A stretch of 64,000 nucleotides of DNA from an uncultured Coprococcus sp. (GCA_934277375.1 CAKQTZ010000006.1:1-64000); one strand, 5' to 3'; counted from the stretch's first letter, positions 7,982-17,621 are shown. Made by a program: numbers and translations. Notes: generated by a model from the sequence alone, not told the origin.

Positions 7982-9832
7982 CTAGCGATACCTTCTGTCG
8001 ACGCCCTTCTGCCTGTAATATGCCTCCTTATTCTCGTACATTCTCTCATCTGCAGCCTTCACTATCTCATCAAATGACTCCCAGTCCTTCTCATCACTTG
8101 ACACATAGCCACATGATATCGATATGGACTTCGCCTGCTGTCCAGACCATCCACGCACAACGTCATCAAACTCCTGCTGCACTCTCTTCAGCCTTCTGGT
8201 ATTTACAAAGATGATAGCTGCAAATTCATCACCGCCCATCCTGTACACCTTACCATAGCTTCCAAAACACTGCTCCATACACTCGGAAGCACCCTGAAGC
8301 AGTTCATCTCCAGCCGCATGTCCCAGGGTATCATTCACTGATTTAAGCCCATTTACATCCATGGACACATACACATACACTGAATCTCCCGGCAGTTCCC
8401 TGACATCATCTATATATGCACTCCTGTTATAACATTTTGTGAGCTCATCTGTATAAGATCGTCTTATCAGCTTCTGCTCCCGTTTCTTATCCTCGTCTAT
8501 GCTTCTGGTGGTAAATATAACTTTTAAAGGACGTCCATCCTCACCAACATCTATCGATATAAATGACATTCTGAACCATCCAAGCTCCGTCACCATGAAC
8601 TCACCTGACACGATCTTTTTCTTGATCAGCCTGTCTCCCAGACTATCCAGATCCATGAATTCCTGAGCACTTGCCTGATGTTCATCCACAACCACCTTAT
8701 GGACGATCTCCCTCATAAGCTCCTTCGCCCCTACTGCCCGCTCACCAGCCCTCAATATCAGGTCTCCTGCGCTATAGCGTGCAAATGTATCATGTTGAAG
8801 ATCAAGCATATGCATGCTGTAATACATCCCCGACATTGATGTCAATATTGCCAGCTGTTCATTTCTCTCCCGGTTCGCACGGATCACCCTCATCACCATG
8901 CTTACCACCAGACCAGCGGCAAAGCACAGATACAGTGCCATGATAACCATGATTGCCGTATTGCTACGACTGTTCACATCCATTCTATATATAACACCGA
9001 TCACATACTCTCCGGATCTGCGGAATACACATCTGTTTCTAAAGCCATTGATCTTTCTTATGCCTGTAAAACTGTCCTCGCCGTCCGGCAGCACATCATC
9101 AGTCATCGAAATGCCGATCTCATCAAGAGTGAGCCCTACTACCGGTTCATATGAACATCCATATATTTCTCCCGACTCGCCATCTGCCACTACAACACTC
9201 AGTCCATCATACATAGGCATATTGGCAACCACCGTGGATATCTCATTCTGTTTTACCTCATCCAGAAGTCGTCTCGGCTCGATTCCAACCTGTATCATCT
9301 TGGTGCCATCGTCGTTCCACGTTATGGCATACATCATATTCTTACCCTTTGATGTATTTGGAGTGACATCCTGACACATGGTGAGAGTCTTATCATCCAG
9401 CATAGGCTTGAAATACGCCATCTGCTCCCCGGAATCAAAACTATATCCAAAGTATTCGGGATTGGTACCGGCATATATCACACCATCCGTATTAAACAAA
9501 TGCACCTCATCAACAGATATGAGTGCAGCGATCTTGCGGAGCTCATCCACATCATTTGCCACCTCAGGCTTTGCATCAACTATATATGCCACAGCCTTAG
9601 CCCTGACCATATAATCTTCCTTGAGGGAGTCTATAAGCTCATCCTCACTTGTCTTATTCTTCTCGATTACATTGCTGACCTGATCCAACAGCACCTGCGA
9701 GGTTCTGTCAAAACTCCTGTTATTGATAAAGCTCAGTATGACCGCCTGGATGACCATCGCAACCAGCACGATTCCCCCCGTTATCAGTATTATCCCCGGC
9801 AATTTCCTTTTCTTATCTATCATTCGACTCAT
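7982..9832 (-). CDS. Membrane-bound diguanylate cyclase (GGDEF protein)
   Basis: The 616-aa protein has a transmembrane segment near residues 10-35, a large extracytoplasmic sensor region with a Cache-like look (about 40-300), a second membrane helix (AIMVIMALYLCFAAGLVVSM), a linker of about 130 residues and a C-terminal GGDEF domain with RMGGDEFAAIIF (motif at about residue 533). It should make cyclic di-GMP from two GTP in response to an outside ligand. No RxxD inhibitory site precedes the motif, so product inhibition may be absent. ATG 9832 is preceded by GGGGGAG; a longer frame to 9910 would overlap the TetR gene. No EAL domain is seen. Confidence 0.9.
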   Translation of the reverse strand: MSRMIDKKRKLPGIILITGGIVLVAMVIQAVILSFINNRSFDRTSQVLLDQVSNVIEKNKTSEDELIDSLKEDYMVRAKAVAYIVDAKPEVANDVDELRKIAALISVDEVHLFNTDGVIYAGTNPEYFGYSFDSGEQMAYFKPMLDDKTLTMCQDVTPNTSKGKNMMYAITWNDDGTKMIQVGIEPRRLLDEVKQNEISTVVANMPMYDGLSVVVADGESGEIYGCSYEPVVGLTLDEIGISMTDDVLPDGEDSFTGIRKINGFRNRCVFRRSGEYVIGVIYRMDVNSRSNTAIMVIMALYLCFAAGLVVSMVMRVIRANRERNEQLAILTSMSGMYYSMHMLDLQHDTFARYSAGDLILRAGERAVGAKELMREIVHKVVVDEHQASAQEFMDLDSLGDRLIKKKIVSGEFMVTELGWFRMSFISIDVGEDGRPLKVIFTTRSIDEDKKREQKLIRRSYTDELTKCYNRSAYIDDVRELPGDSVYVYVSMDVNGLKSVNDTLGHAAGDELLQGASECMEQCFGSYGKVYRMGGDEFAAIIFVNTRRLKRVQQEFDDVVRGWSGQQAKSISISCGYVSSDEKDWESFDEIVKAADERMYENKEAYYRQKGVDRRYR

Positions 9833-9893
9833 AAGCACTCCCCCGTATATCCCCGTAGTAACAGGTTCCTTTATCCTGGTCTGCCTTCTGCTT

Positions 9894-10454
9894 TTACATC
9901 TCGATTTCAAAATTATGAATAGAATTTGCTATATTTCCACGAAGCGTGGTGCTAAGCTGCTCCACTATTTTATGATAATCGTCTTTCATCCCCTTGTCTA
10001 CCCAGTCAAGCATAATCCCCACAAATCCATACTTGTAAAAGTCTGCGATAAACTGCTTATCAGCCTCCGAAAGATTATCTCCTGCGCATTTCTCATCTAC
10101 TACATCCGCTATGAGCTGATACGACAGCTTATACAGATAGTTCTCTATCTTAGCCTTATCCACCGACCTGTATATATTTGCGATAAATGGCTTGTTCTCC
10201 AGCACAGCCTCAAACACCTGTATCATACCCTCCTGCCAGGTATCGTAGGTCTTCTTATCCTTCAGCGCCTGCTTTCCATCCTCTATACAAACCCACTCGG
10301 CAAGCTCATATATATCCTGAAAATGATAATAGAATGTCATCCTGCTTATCCCGCAGTCTCCAGTGAGATCCGCTATCGTTATCTTGTCAAATGGCTTCTC
10401 TTTGAGCAGTTTCTTAAGCGAGACTTCAAGCACCTTCTTCGTTGTATTCGCCAT
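9894..10454 (-). CDS. TetR/AcrR family transcriptional regulator (DhaS-like)
   Basis: The 186-aa protein starts with a TetR helix-turn-helix (FDKITIADLTGDCGISRMTFYYHF, about residues 22-45) and has the all-helical C-terminal ligand domain typical of the group annotated as TetR_C_33/DhaS-like regulators. AGGAGGAATAAG precedes the ATG. It lies just upstream of the diguanylate cyclase (62-base gap) and may be cotranscribed with it. A 10-bp inverted repeat at 10533-10568 upstream of this gene is a candidate operator for autoregulation. Confidence 0.9.
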   Translation of the reverse strand: MANTTKKVLEVSLKKLLKEKPFDKITIADLTGDCGISRMTFYYHFQDIYELAEWVCIEDGKQALKDKKTYDTWQEGMIQVFEAVLENKPFIANIYRSVDKAKIENYLYKLSYQLIADVVDEKCAGDNLSEADKQFIADFYKYGFVGIMLDWVDKGMKDDYHKIVEQLSTTLRGNIANSIHNFEIEM

Positions 10455-10480
10455 CTTATTCCTCCTCTCACTCTTTTCCC

Positions 10481-10510
10481 GGGGTCGGAGGTGCCTGACC
10501 CCTTTTTTTT
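10481..10510 (+). repeat. GGGGTC...GACCCC hairpin followed by a T run
   Basis: GGGGTC (10481-10486) and GACCCC (10497-10502) frame GGAGGTGCCT and are followed on the plus strand by eight T residues. This is one copy of the dispersed GC-rich palindrome family, here 27 bases upstream of the TetR start codon, i.e. inside its 5' leader on the minus strand. The T run lies on the wrong side to terminate the minus-strand genes. Confidence 0.7.
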
Positions 10511-10532
10511 CATATCGTCCTTATAAACAAAC

Positions 10533-10568
10533 ATACTCATAAAAAACAATGTTGCTTCTTATGAGTAT
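10533..10568. promoter_or_regulatory. Inverted repeat ATACTCATAA...TTATGAGTAT, possible TetR operator or ATPase terminator
   Basis: Ten-base arms (10533-10542 and 10559-10568) are separated by 16 bases. The site lies 79-114 bases upstream of the TetR start and about 40 bases after the end of the P-type ATPase gene. Operator and terminator are both possible; there is no clear T run on the minus strand. Confidence 0.45.
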
Positions 10569-10605
10569 ATCTTTACATTTATTATATTCTTTTTTTGACA
10601 ATTCT

Positions 10606-13047
10606 CTACTTAAAAATGTTATATTTCCTTATCTTTCTTCTGATCTTACGTCTGTTCTTCTCGTCTCCAAAGAAGCTGCTGAGCTTCTCAACAAACAATG
10701 TCAGATACCTGAACATGGATTCCGCAGCAAATGCAAATACCACCATGAGCAGGAAGCATATGTTGGATATCGAATCTATGGCAAACAGCCTGCCGAGGAA
10801 AAGTCCACAGAACAGCAGTCCGACTATGTTGATAAGAAGTACACCATACTTCATCTTGTTGAACGGATGGCTGATCTTGATTATTATCATAAATCCGACA
10901 ACCGCAAGAAGCATTGTGCCGGCTGTGGCTATATCCTCACTCGGAAGATTGAATACCTGTCCGCAGATTACAAGTGCTCCGACCGACAACACATCCGTGA
11001 GTCCCGCAGGCAATGCTTTTAGCATGACATTTGCCATAAAGTTTCCCTCTATACGATTCCTGTTCGGCTCAAGTGCCAGCAAAAATCCCGGTAATCCTAT
11101 GGTAAACATGCTTATGAGTGATATCTGTGATGGCTCCAGCGGATATGTGATCGCAAATATCGCTGAGAATATGGCCATCAGCAGTGAGAATATATTCTTA
11201 ACAAGGAAGAGGCTTGCCGATCTCTGTATATTGTTGACCACCTGTCTTCCCTCAAACACCACATATGGCATACGTCCGAAATCCGAATCCAGGAGCACCG
11301 TCTGTGCCGCCTGTGCAGCCGCCTCACTTCCAGATGCCATCGCTATACTGCAGTCCGCATCCTTCATTGCAAGTATATCATTTACACCATCACCAGTCAT
11401 GGCAACTGTGTGTTTTTGTTTCTGGAGTGCCCTGACTATGAGCTGTTTCTGTTTAGGCGTAACTCTTCCAAATACTGTATATTTATCCACAGCCTCTGTT
11501 ATATCCTTCTCAGACGCCAGAGTGGAAGCATCCACATAGTTCTCCGCTCCATCGATGCCTGCACGCTTTGCCACCTCTGATACTGTGGCAGGGTTATCTC
11601 CGGATATGACTTTTATAGCAACGCCCTGCTCTTTGAAATATGTAAACGTACTCTCGGCATTTTCCCTTATTGGGTTTGAAAGCACTATATATCCAATCGG
11701 AGATACTTCTCTGACAGATCGGGTTGCCCCGCCGTCATCTGCTGCCTCCGCCATAAGAAGGACTCTGTATCCCTTGCTCTGGTACTCCTCTATCTCTTCG
11801 GATATCTCATCGTACCTATCCTTCATTATAAACTCCGGAGCACCAAGCATATAGTCTCCCTCGACAAATGACACCTTACTGTATTTGTTCGCCGATGTGA
11901 ATGGCTGTGTCTTGAGAAGTGTCCTGCTGCCCTTCTCTATCTCATTCTTATCCACATAAGCTCTGATCGCCTCCATTGTGGCATTGTTGTCCTCAATGAC
12001 TGCCGAGTAATCCGCCAGCAGATGTGCAAATGCTCTCTTGTCCATCTCTTCAGCGTCGCACCTGCCGCTTATCACCAGCTCTGTAACCTGCATACCCGGT
12101 TCCGTGATGGTTCCGGTCTTATCCACGCAGAGCACATCGACTCTCGCAAGTGTCTCTATACTCTTCATATCATGCAGTAACACTTGTTTCTTCGCAAGTC
12201 TTATTGTGCTGAGCGCAAGCGCAACAGTTGTGAGCAGATAAAGTCCTTCAGGGATCATTCCGAGAACCGCCGCAACCATTGATACAACACTCTTCTTGAA
12301 TGTCTCTCCATTCATGATATACGCCTGGCAGAACAATATGATTCCCACTGGTATGATGATGATTCCAACCCATTTTACAAGTTTGTTGATATACCTGATC
12401 ATCTCTGACTGTTCGCCGTCACCCATGGCTTTCGCCTGGGCTGTGAGCTGTGATATGTATGACTCATTGCCCACCTTGTCAAGCCTGGCATAACACTGTC
12501 CGGACACCACAAAGCTTCCGGACATGAGTCCATCACCTGATTTCTTCTTGATCTCGTCTGACTCACCGGTGAGCAAGGCTTCATTTACCGATATACTGCC
12601 GCTCAGCACCGTAGCGTCAGCACATATCTGATTACCAGCAGACAGAATGATGATATCGTCCTTAACCAGTTCCTCTGATTGTATCTGCTGCTGTTCTCCG
12701 TCTCTCACAACTATCGAATGCGGCGCATTTAACATGCTCATCTTGTCAAGAGTCTTTTTTGCACGCAGCTCCTGAAATATTCCTATAACCGTATTGCCTA
12801 TGATGACCGGCAGGAAAGTCAGATTCCTGAATGATCCAACGATACATAGCAGCACTGTAAGTATGAGGAATATAAGATTGAAGTACGTGAGCAGATTGGA
12901 CTTGACGATCTGTCCCACCGTCTTCTGCGTACTTATATCCGTGTGGTTGGTAAGTCCATTGTCAATCCGTTCCCTTACTTCCTCCGAGGTAAGACCCATG
13001 ATCGGGACTCCCCGTGTATCCAGATTGCTTTCTGAGTTTGTATCCAA
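10606..13047 (-). CDS. P-type cation-transporting ATPase, CtpE-like
   Basis: This is a complete P-type ATPase of about 813 residues with the A-domain motif LLTGESD, the phosphorylation site VDKTGTITE, the hinge TGDGVNDILAMKDAD, and the membrane motif GMIPEGLYLLTTVALALS. The PEGL motif together with RLAKKQVLLHDMKSIETLARVD points to the CtpE branch, whose mycobacterial member imports Ca2+; Ca2+ as substrate here is an inference. Start choice is uncertain: TTG at 13047 has GGAAGAGG upstream, ATG at 12999 (MGLTSEEV) has GGGGAG, and the frame is open to an ATG at 13125 without a good site. A run of basic residues ends the protein. It shows no metal-binding N-terminal domain. Confidence 0.85.
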   Translation of the reverse strand: MDTNSESNLDTRGVPIMGLTSEEVRERIDNGLTNHTDISTQKTVGQIVKSNLLTYFNLIFLILTVLLCIVGSFRNLTFLPVIIGNTVIGIFQELRAKKTLDKMSMLNAPHSIVVRDGEQQQIQSEELVKDDIIILSAGNQICADATVLSGSISVNEALLTGESDEIKKKSGDGLMSGSFVVSGQCYARLDKVGNESYISQLTAQAKAMGDGEQSEMIRYINKLVKWVGIIIIPVGIILFCQAYIMNGETFKKSVVSMVAAVLGMIPEGLYLLTTVALALSTIRLAKKQVLLHDMKSIETLARVDVLCVDKTGTITEPGMQVTELVISGRCDAEEMDKRAFAHLLADYSAVIEDNNATMEAIRAYVDKNEIEKGSRTLLKTQPFTSANKYSKVSFVEGDYMLGAPEFIMKDRYDEISEEIEEYQSKGYRVLLMAEAADDGGATRSVREVSPIGYIVLSNPIRENAESTFTYFKEQGVAIKVISGDNPATVSEVAKRAGIDGAENYVDASTLASEKDITEAVDKYTVFGRVTPKQKQLIVRALQKQKHTVAMTGDGVNDILAMKDADCSIAMASGSEAAAQAAQTVLLDSDFGRMPYVVFEGRQVVNNIQRSASLFLVKNIFSLLMAIFSAIFAITYPLEPSQISLISMFTIGLPGFLLALEPNRNRIEGNFMANVMLKALPAGLTDVLSVGALVICGQVFNLPSEDIATAGTMLLAVVGFMIIIKISHPFNKMKYGVLLINIVGLLFCGLFLGRLFAIDSISNICFLLMVVFAFAAESMFRYLTLFVEKLSSFFGDEKNRRKIRRKIRKYNIFK

Positions 13048-13322
13048 ATAAAACACCTCTTCCTGTGTATATGGTCGGCAAATGTTATGCACCACGCAGC
13101 ATTTTGCATCGGCTGCCCATGACATCTCATGATTTCTTTAATAAAGTTCTATTATAAGTACTCCAGGTAAGGTTATTCAAGGCGGATGGCAGATATTTCA
13201 TATTTTTTTAAGAAACCTTGTGTCTCATTAATGACAAACGGGCGGTCATCTGGTTTGAGATGTGTATATATTTAAAATTATTTTAAAGTAAGTTATTTGA
13301 GATAATTCTCAGCATATTATAT

Positions 13323-13363
13323 TGTAATATTACATTTTATTAATACTTTTTTTATATTATAAT
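13323..13363 (+). promoter_or_regulatory. Promoter region with a perfect palindrome TGTAATATTACA
   Basis: A -10 sequence TATAAT lies at 13358-13363 and a 12-base perfect palindrome TGTAATATTACA at 13323-13334, just upstream of where a -35 would be. The gene served is the DUF3592 gene starting at 13424. The remainder of 13126-13322 between the two divergent genes is AT-rich and holds nothing I can name. Confidence 0.5.
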
Positions 13364-13423
13364 GTGACTGGTCATCAAATTGGGGAGGATGACAAGTTTT
13401 TATTTTTAAGGGGGATTATTCTA

Positions 13424-13900
13424 ATGACGAGAATCGTGAAAGACTACCGGAGAAACCCGGAAAACAAAAAGGCACTGTACCTGGCGATCGTTTTTTTGAT
13501 ACTGGGTGGACTTGGCTGCTTGAAGTATATCGTACCGGATATCATTGCATGGACTCAAAGTATTGGCTGTGAACAGACAACCGGATATGTAAAGTATTCT
13601 GAACAGTATGATTATTATTCCGGTCGTTACAGAAAAGCCAGCAACCATACGGTAACCTATGATACAATCGTCGAATACACCATTGATGACCAGACATATA
13701 CCCAGACCGTATACACTGGTACTAATTACTTTAGCATGGGAGAATCCGTCAAGGTATACTACAAAAAAGACAATCCAGAAAATGCCGTGACTGACATTGC
13801 CATGAAGAGAACACCTACATTCCCTTCCGTTTTCCTGTTTGGTCTAGGTGCCGCCTTACTCATATTGTACTTACTTCCTTTCAAGATAGTTGATGACTGA
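13424..13900 (+). CDS. Small DUF3592 membrane protein, 158 aa
   Basis: Two hydrophobic segments (about residues 18-42 and 130-150) flank an extracellular domain with the DUF3592 signature (VEYTIDDQTYTQTVYTG, VKVYYKKDNPENAV). Function unknown. ATG 13424 is preceded by AAGGGGG; an upstream GTG at 13364 is less likely because it falls on the -10 sequence. It is the only plus-strand gene of the first 29 kb and ends in its own terminator. It is a shorter relative of the protein encoded at 2834-3847. Confidence 0.85.
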   Translation: MTRIVKDYRRNPENKKALYLAIVFLILGGLGCLKYIVPDIIAWTQSIGCEQTTGYVKYSEQYDYYSGRYRKASNHTVTYDTIVEYTIDDQTYTQTVYTGTNYFSMGESVKVYYKKDNPENAVTDIAMKRTPTFPSVFLFGLGAALLILYLLPFKIVDD

Positions 13901-13911
13901 GTCGGCTAAAC

Positions 13912-13968
13912 AAAATGAGCATAACACATTTCCCATCTGGGTATTATTGTGTTACGCTCATTTTTTTA
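13912..13968 (+). terminator. Terminator of the small DUF3592 gene
   Basis: AAAATGAGCATAACACA at 13912 pairs with TGTGTTACGCTCATTTT, one mismatch, followed by more T. It begins 12 bases after the stop codon. Confidence 0.85.
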
Positions 13969-14047
13969 TGCAAGCCGCGAATCAGGATCCGCATCAACAT
14001 CATATTCTATTATCATAGCATAAGCCATATTTGATATATTGAATGCA

Positions 14048-14848
14048 CTATGGCCTCTGTCCCATTGCGCCCTCAAGTGTGATCGTCTCACCACTCATGT
14101 ACTTGAAATCCGGAGACGCGAGTGCCACGCATGCACGTCCGATCTCCTTCTCTACATCTCCAAAATGTCCCATTGGCGGCATCTTTACATTTGCCTTGAA
14201 TGCATCCGGATATGCCTTCTCGAAGTTCTCAAGCTGTGATGTCCATGCGAGAGGACATACTATATTGACATTTATTCCATCTGCTGCCCACTCTGTAGCT
14301 GCAACTCTTGTAAGACCCCTGATGCCTTCCTTTGCAGCCGCATATGCGCACTGTCCGTAATTTCCAAAGAGACCTGCACCTGATGCAAAGTTGATGACTG
14401 AGCCCTTTGTCTCCTTCAGATATGGATAGCATGCCTGCATATAGTAAAATGCAGCGTAAAGGCCTGAATATATGGCAAGGTCAAACTGTGCTGTTGTGTG
14501 ATCTGCGATGGTAACACCTGATGCAGATGCCTGTGCATTGTTGATGAGCACATCTATTCTTCCAAATTCCTTAACCGCCTGCTCCACAACGTTCTTGACA
14601 ACGCTCTCGTTGTCCGCACCTGCGTTTACATCAGCCTGGACTGCAAGAACCTTGATACCATATTTGCTCTCAAGCTCTGCCTTTGCATCCTCAAGCTTCT
14701 GGACATTACGACCTGTAAGCACCAGATTGGCACCTTCCTTGGCGTATGCTGTCGCTATTCCGTATCCGATGGATCCACAGCTTCCATCGCTGAGAACTGC
14801 ACGTCCGCCTCCTGTTATTATCGCTGTCTTACCTGTTAAAAAACCCAT
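14048..14848 (-). CDS. Short-chain dehydrogenase/reductase
   Basis: The 266-aa protein has the SDR catalytic set: NNAQAS, a Ser in INFASGAG, and YAAAK (YxxxK). The glycine-rich coenzyme loop is unusual: TGGG is separated from GIG-like residues by an insert (RAVLSDGSCGSIGYGIA), longer than the usual TGxxxGIG. The C-terminus (GETITLEGAMGQRP) resembles reductases of the FabG type. The substrate is not known. It is 19 bases downstream of a HAD phosphatase gene in the same direction and is likely cotranscribed with it. Confidence 0.85.
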   Translation of the reverse strand: MGFLTGKTAIITGGGRAVLSDGSCGSIGYGIATAYAKEGANLVLTGRNVQKLEDAKAELESKYGIKVLAVQADVNAGADNESVVKNVVEQAVKEFGRIDVLINNAQASASGVTIADHTTAQFDLAIYSGLYAAFYYMQACYPYLKETKGSVINFASGAGLFGNYGQCAYAAAKEGIRGLTRVAATEWAADGINVNIVCPLAWTSQLENFEKAYPDAFKANVKMPPMGHFGDVEKEIGRACVALASPDFKYMSGETITLEGAMGQRP

Positions 14849-14867
14849 AAGTGTATACTCCTTTCCT

Positions 14868-15566
14868 CTATGCCTTCTTATTAATTATGTTCTTAAGTTC
14901 CTGATAGCTGGACACAGCCAGCACATCCTCGTCCGTCTTGTTCTGCAGCGACAGATACCACACCGGTGTCATTCCGGCATTTTTTGCTCCCATGACATCC
15001 TTCTTGTAGCTGTCCCCCACATAGATGACCTCATTGTTCTTTACGCCCAGCTTTGTGGCTATCATATCGAACATCCTGCGGTTCGGCTTTTCTATACCAG
15101 CCTCCTCGCTTGTTATCATTGCGTCAAGTCTGCCCGTAAGTCCCAGCCTGTCTATCTTTCTGAACTGTATGTGAGCAGTCATATCTGTACAGATACCTAT
15201 CTTTATCCCTCTGGCTTTCATATCATCTATAAACTCCAATGCCCCAGGGAATATTGATATCCTGTTCAGAAAGTTGTTCCAGAAATAATTATACACCTGC
15301 AGGTCATACCTGAATGGTGATACCCCCAGGATCTCCAGCATCTTCTGGAAGTACAGCACCCTGTTGTGCTGCGCCGCCATATCCCAGGCAGAGAGCTGAT
15401 CCTTTACCATGTCTCTGCCTTCTTCAAAGGCTTTCATCACCGTCACTTTATCTATATGAAGAAGTTCATTTGCCACGTATCTCACGGTGTCATCCACTGC
15501 CTTATCATTCTCGTGAAGGCAGTCGTATAATGTATCATCTAAATCAAATACAATTGCTCTTATCAT
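14868..15566 (-). CDS. HAD-superfamily hydrolase (haloacid dehalogenase-like phosphatase)
   Basis: The 232-aa product shows all HAD motifs: DLDDT at residues 8-12 (nucleophile Asp and general acid Asp), GICTDMT (motif II), K in IEKPNRRMF (motif III) and VGDSYKKDVMGAKNAGM (motif IV). The helical cap between residues 15 and 95 fits the YjjG/phosphoglycolate-like group, which dephosphorylates small metabolites. Substrate unknown. It is the first gene of a two-gene unit with the SDR at 14048-14848. Confidence 0.9.
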   Translation of the reverse strand: MIRAIVFDLDDTLYDCLHENDKAVDDTVRYVANELLHIDKVTVMKAFEEGRDMVKDQLSAWDMAAQHNRVLYFQKMLEILGVSPFRYDLQVYNYFWNNFLNRISIFPGALEFIDDMKARGIKIGICTDMTAHIQFRKIDRLGLTGRLDAMITSEEAGIEKPNRRMFDMIATKLGVKNNEVIYVGDSYKKDVMGAKNAGMTPVWYLSLQNKTDEDVLAVSSYQELKNIINKKA

Positions 15567-15687
15567 ATATTCTCCTTAGTATTGTGCCGGATATTCTAGT
15601 TCATACTGCATACATAGTATATACGTTTTGAGCTTTTTTTACAATCTCATCCTTGTGCTTATTACACCAATTATATTCATACCCTGA

Positions 15688-15780
15688 GGGGACGGAGGTG
15701 CCTGACCCCTCTGTCCCCTGACCCCTTCTTCCCCTGACCCCTCCGTCCCCTGACCCCTTCTTCCCCTGACCCCTCTGTCC
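15688..15780. repeat. GC-rich palindrome plus five 16-bp tandem units
   Basis: GGGGACGGAGGTGCCTGACC starts at 15688 and is followed by tandem 16-base units beginning at 15702, 15718, 15734, 15750 and 15766, each CTGACCCC followed by TCTGTCCC, TTCTTCCC or TCCGTCCC. Variants alternate in the order 1-2-3-2-1. The array lies directly after the terminator of the solute-binding protein gene, in convergent-free intergenic DNA. Confidence 0.85.
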
Positions 15781-15783
15781 GGA

Positions 15784-15820
15784 AAAGCAAAAACCTGACG
15801 GTTTTGACGCCGTCAGGTTC
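15784..15820 (-). terminator. Terminator of the maltodextrin transport operon
   Basis: AACCTGACGG (15792-15801) pairs with CCGTCAGGTT (15810-15819); on the minus strand it is followed by TTTTTGC. It lies 54 bases after the stop of the second solute-binding protein gene. Confidence 0.85.
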
Positions 15821-15873
15821 TATAAAAAATAGCGAGTAATGATTTATTTTATTGTCTTCTATGTCTACCGGGG

Positions 15874-17571
15874 TTAGCGGCACTCCCTTCGAACTTCCTT
15901 GGTGATCGTTGTTCCACCGGACTTATACCAGTTGTCCACAAAACTGTCAAATTCATCCAGATCTGCTTCACCTGTAACTATCTTCAGGTAAGTATTGTTC
16001 TCCAGATTCTCAAGGTGCCACCAGTCTGACACCATGGTCTCAGTCTCACCAAAGTACAGAGATTCGACTTTATTTGTACGCGCATCATTGAGGATCTTGC
16101 ATGCAGTTATACGGGATGTATATGCCGCCCAGTCCTCCGATGACGCATTATCCTCATTCTTAAGATATGAATCACATGCCTCATAATAAGATTGTTCCAG
16201 CAGATTCAGATCATCCGGCTGCCTTACGCCAGAGAACACATGGTTCAGCTCGCCATAACATATCTGAAGTGCATTGTTGTAGTCCACATTCATTGCAAGT
16301 GGTCTTGCTGTAGGATCCACATTGAGTTTGTAGTAATCCTTTATAGCCTGATTGTCTTTGTCCTCATATCTTACATAGTCGAACAGCACACTTATTATCT
16401 TGCACACTATCTCCGGGTGATCATATCCCTTTCTGACAACCACGAAGTTGCCATACGGAACCTGAGTGTGATAACTCGTTGAGCCGTTTTCCTCTGTGGC
16501 AAGCAGATATGGTTCCCACTTTGCTGTTGGATCGGCCGCTACAGCGTCCATCAGAGGATTATTTGGCGCCCACCATGGTCCGAAGAACGAACCACACTGT
16601 CCATTCACTATGAGTTCTATTATGTTGCTGCTTGTCCGCATGAGGAAATTCCGATCCATAATCCCTTCCTCGTACATCTCATGTATATGCTCCAGAGCCT
16701 TCTTTGCCTCCGGCTGTACAGAACCATACACCACATTGCCGTCCTCATCCTTTATCCACTGTTTCGGAAATGCCCCATATGCGGCAAATACAATGTCGAG
16801 CGTGTACTCACTGCTATAACCACAACCGCCGCAGAGACTTGTGTCTACCACCAGCCCTACGGTACTTCCTACACCATTATTTCCCGGATCTTTCTCAATA
16901 AACTGCCTGATGATCTCCTCCGCATCCGAAAGTGTTCTCGGAGCCTCAAGTCCCAGCTTATCCATCCAGTCTTTTCTAAGCCATATCAGATTTGGTCCAT
17001 CTGATATATTTGTCTCAGGTATGGCCATGATACGGTCATCAAATGTGACCACATCCATGATACTGCTGCCATAACTCTTATATATGTTCTTTATCGTTTC
17101 ACTCATACAGTTGTTATAACTGTCTGTGAGATCCTCGATCATGTCATTTTCCACCAGATACTGCAGCTCATCCATATCCTGGACGATCATCACATCCGGA
17201 AGATCCTTCTGTGCTATCACCATGGATACATTGTCATCATACTGATCATCAGCAGCCTCAAATATATCCTGGTTCTGCACATTTAAGATTTCATTTAATA
17301 TCTGTGTGTATGCGTTATTTTCATACGTTTCTCCCTGCGGGAGATTTGAATTATTTGCACCGGACAGCTTGCCCAGGGTATAGGTGAGCTGTTCCGGATA
17401 CCTTCCAAGCGGCGTTGTCTCCGCAATATGCATGGCAGACTCATATTCTGCATCTGTGGTCGCCTCAGACGGGTTGGAGGGGGGATTATTGTCCTGGCAG
17501 CCACATATTATTATAAGGGTAATTGTTAGCACACATGTTATTATTTTTTTCAGATACTTCATTGCTGGCAT
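15874..17571 (-). CDS. Second extracellular solute-binding lipoprotein of the sugar ABC operon
   Basis: A signal peptide with a lipobox ending at Cys25 (LIIICGC) and a 565-residue body mark a family 1 solute-binding lipoprotein of the large LplA-like type (WLRKDWMDKLGLEAPRTL, GPWWAPNNPL, GNFVVVRKGYDHPE). It is anchored outside the membrane and binds a sugar or oligosaccharide. ATG 17571 has GAGGAAAG seven bases upstream. It is the last gene of the operon after malF-malG-like permease genes, 51 bases downstream, and the operon also begins with a different binding protein. The two presumably feed the same permease with different ligands; that is inference. Confidence 0.85.
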   Translation of the reverse strand: MPAMKYLKKIITCVLTITLIIICGCQDNNPPSNPSEATTDAEYESAMHIAETTPLGRYPEQLTYTLGKLSGANNSNLPQGETYENNAYTQILNEILNVQNQDIFEAADDQYDDNVSMVIAQKDLPDVMIVQDMDELQYLVENDMIEDLTDSYNNCMSETIKNIYKSYGSSIMDVVTFDDRIMAIPETNISDGPNLIWLRKDWMDKLGLEAPRTLSDAEEIIRQFIEKDPGNNGVGSTVGLVVDTSLCGGCGYSSEYTLDIVFAAYGAFPKQWIKDEDGNVVYGSVQPEAKKALEHIHEMYEEGIMDRNFLMRTSSNIIELIVNGQCGSFFGPWWAPNNPLMDAVAADPTAKWEPYLLATEENGSTSYHTQVPYGNFVVVRKGYDHPEIVCKIISVLFDYVRYEDKDNQAIKDYYKLNVDPTARPLAMNVDYNNALQICYGELNHVFSGVRQPDDLNLLEQSYYEACDSYLKNEDNASSEDWAAYTSRITACKILNDARTNKVESLYFGETETMVSDWWHLENLENNTYLKIVTGEADLDEFDSFVDNWYKSGGTTITKEVRRECR

Positions 17572-17621
17572 ATGCTTTCCTCATTCCACTTAGGTTTTGC
17601 AAATAATTTCATATATTATCC

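Noticed and set aside
10595..11539. 314-codon plus-strand frame
   Set aside because: It lies entirely within the P-type ATPase gene on the other strand and has no ribosome binding site or similarity.
13364..13423. Longer N-terminus for the small DUF3592 protein
   Set aside because: The GTG at 13364 directly follows the -10 sequence; ATG 13424 has a ribosome binding site and a normal membrane start.
15677..15883. Small reading frame on the minus strand
   Set aside because: It runs through the 16-bp tandem repeats and the terminator and encodes a low-complexity Gly/Arg sequence.
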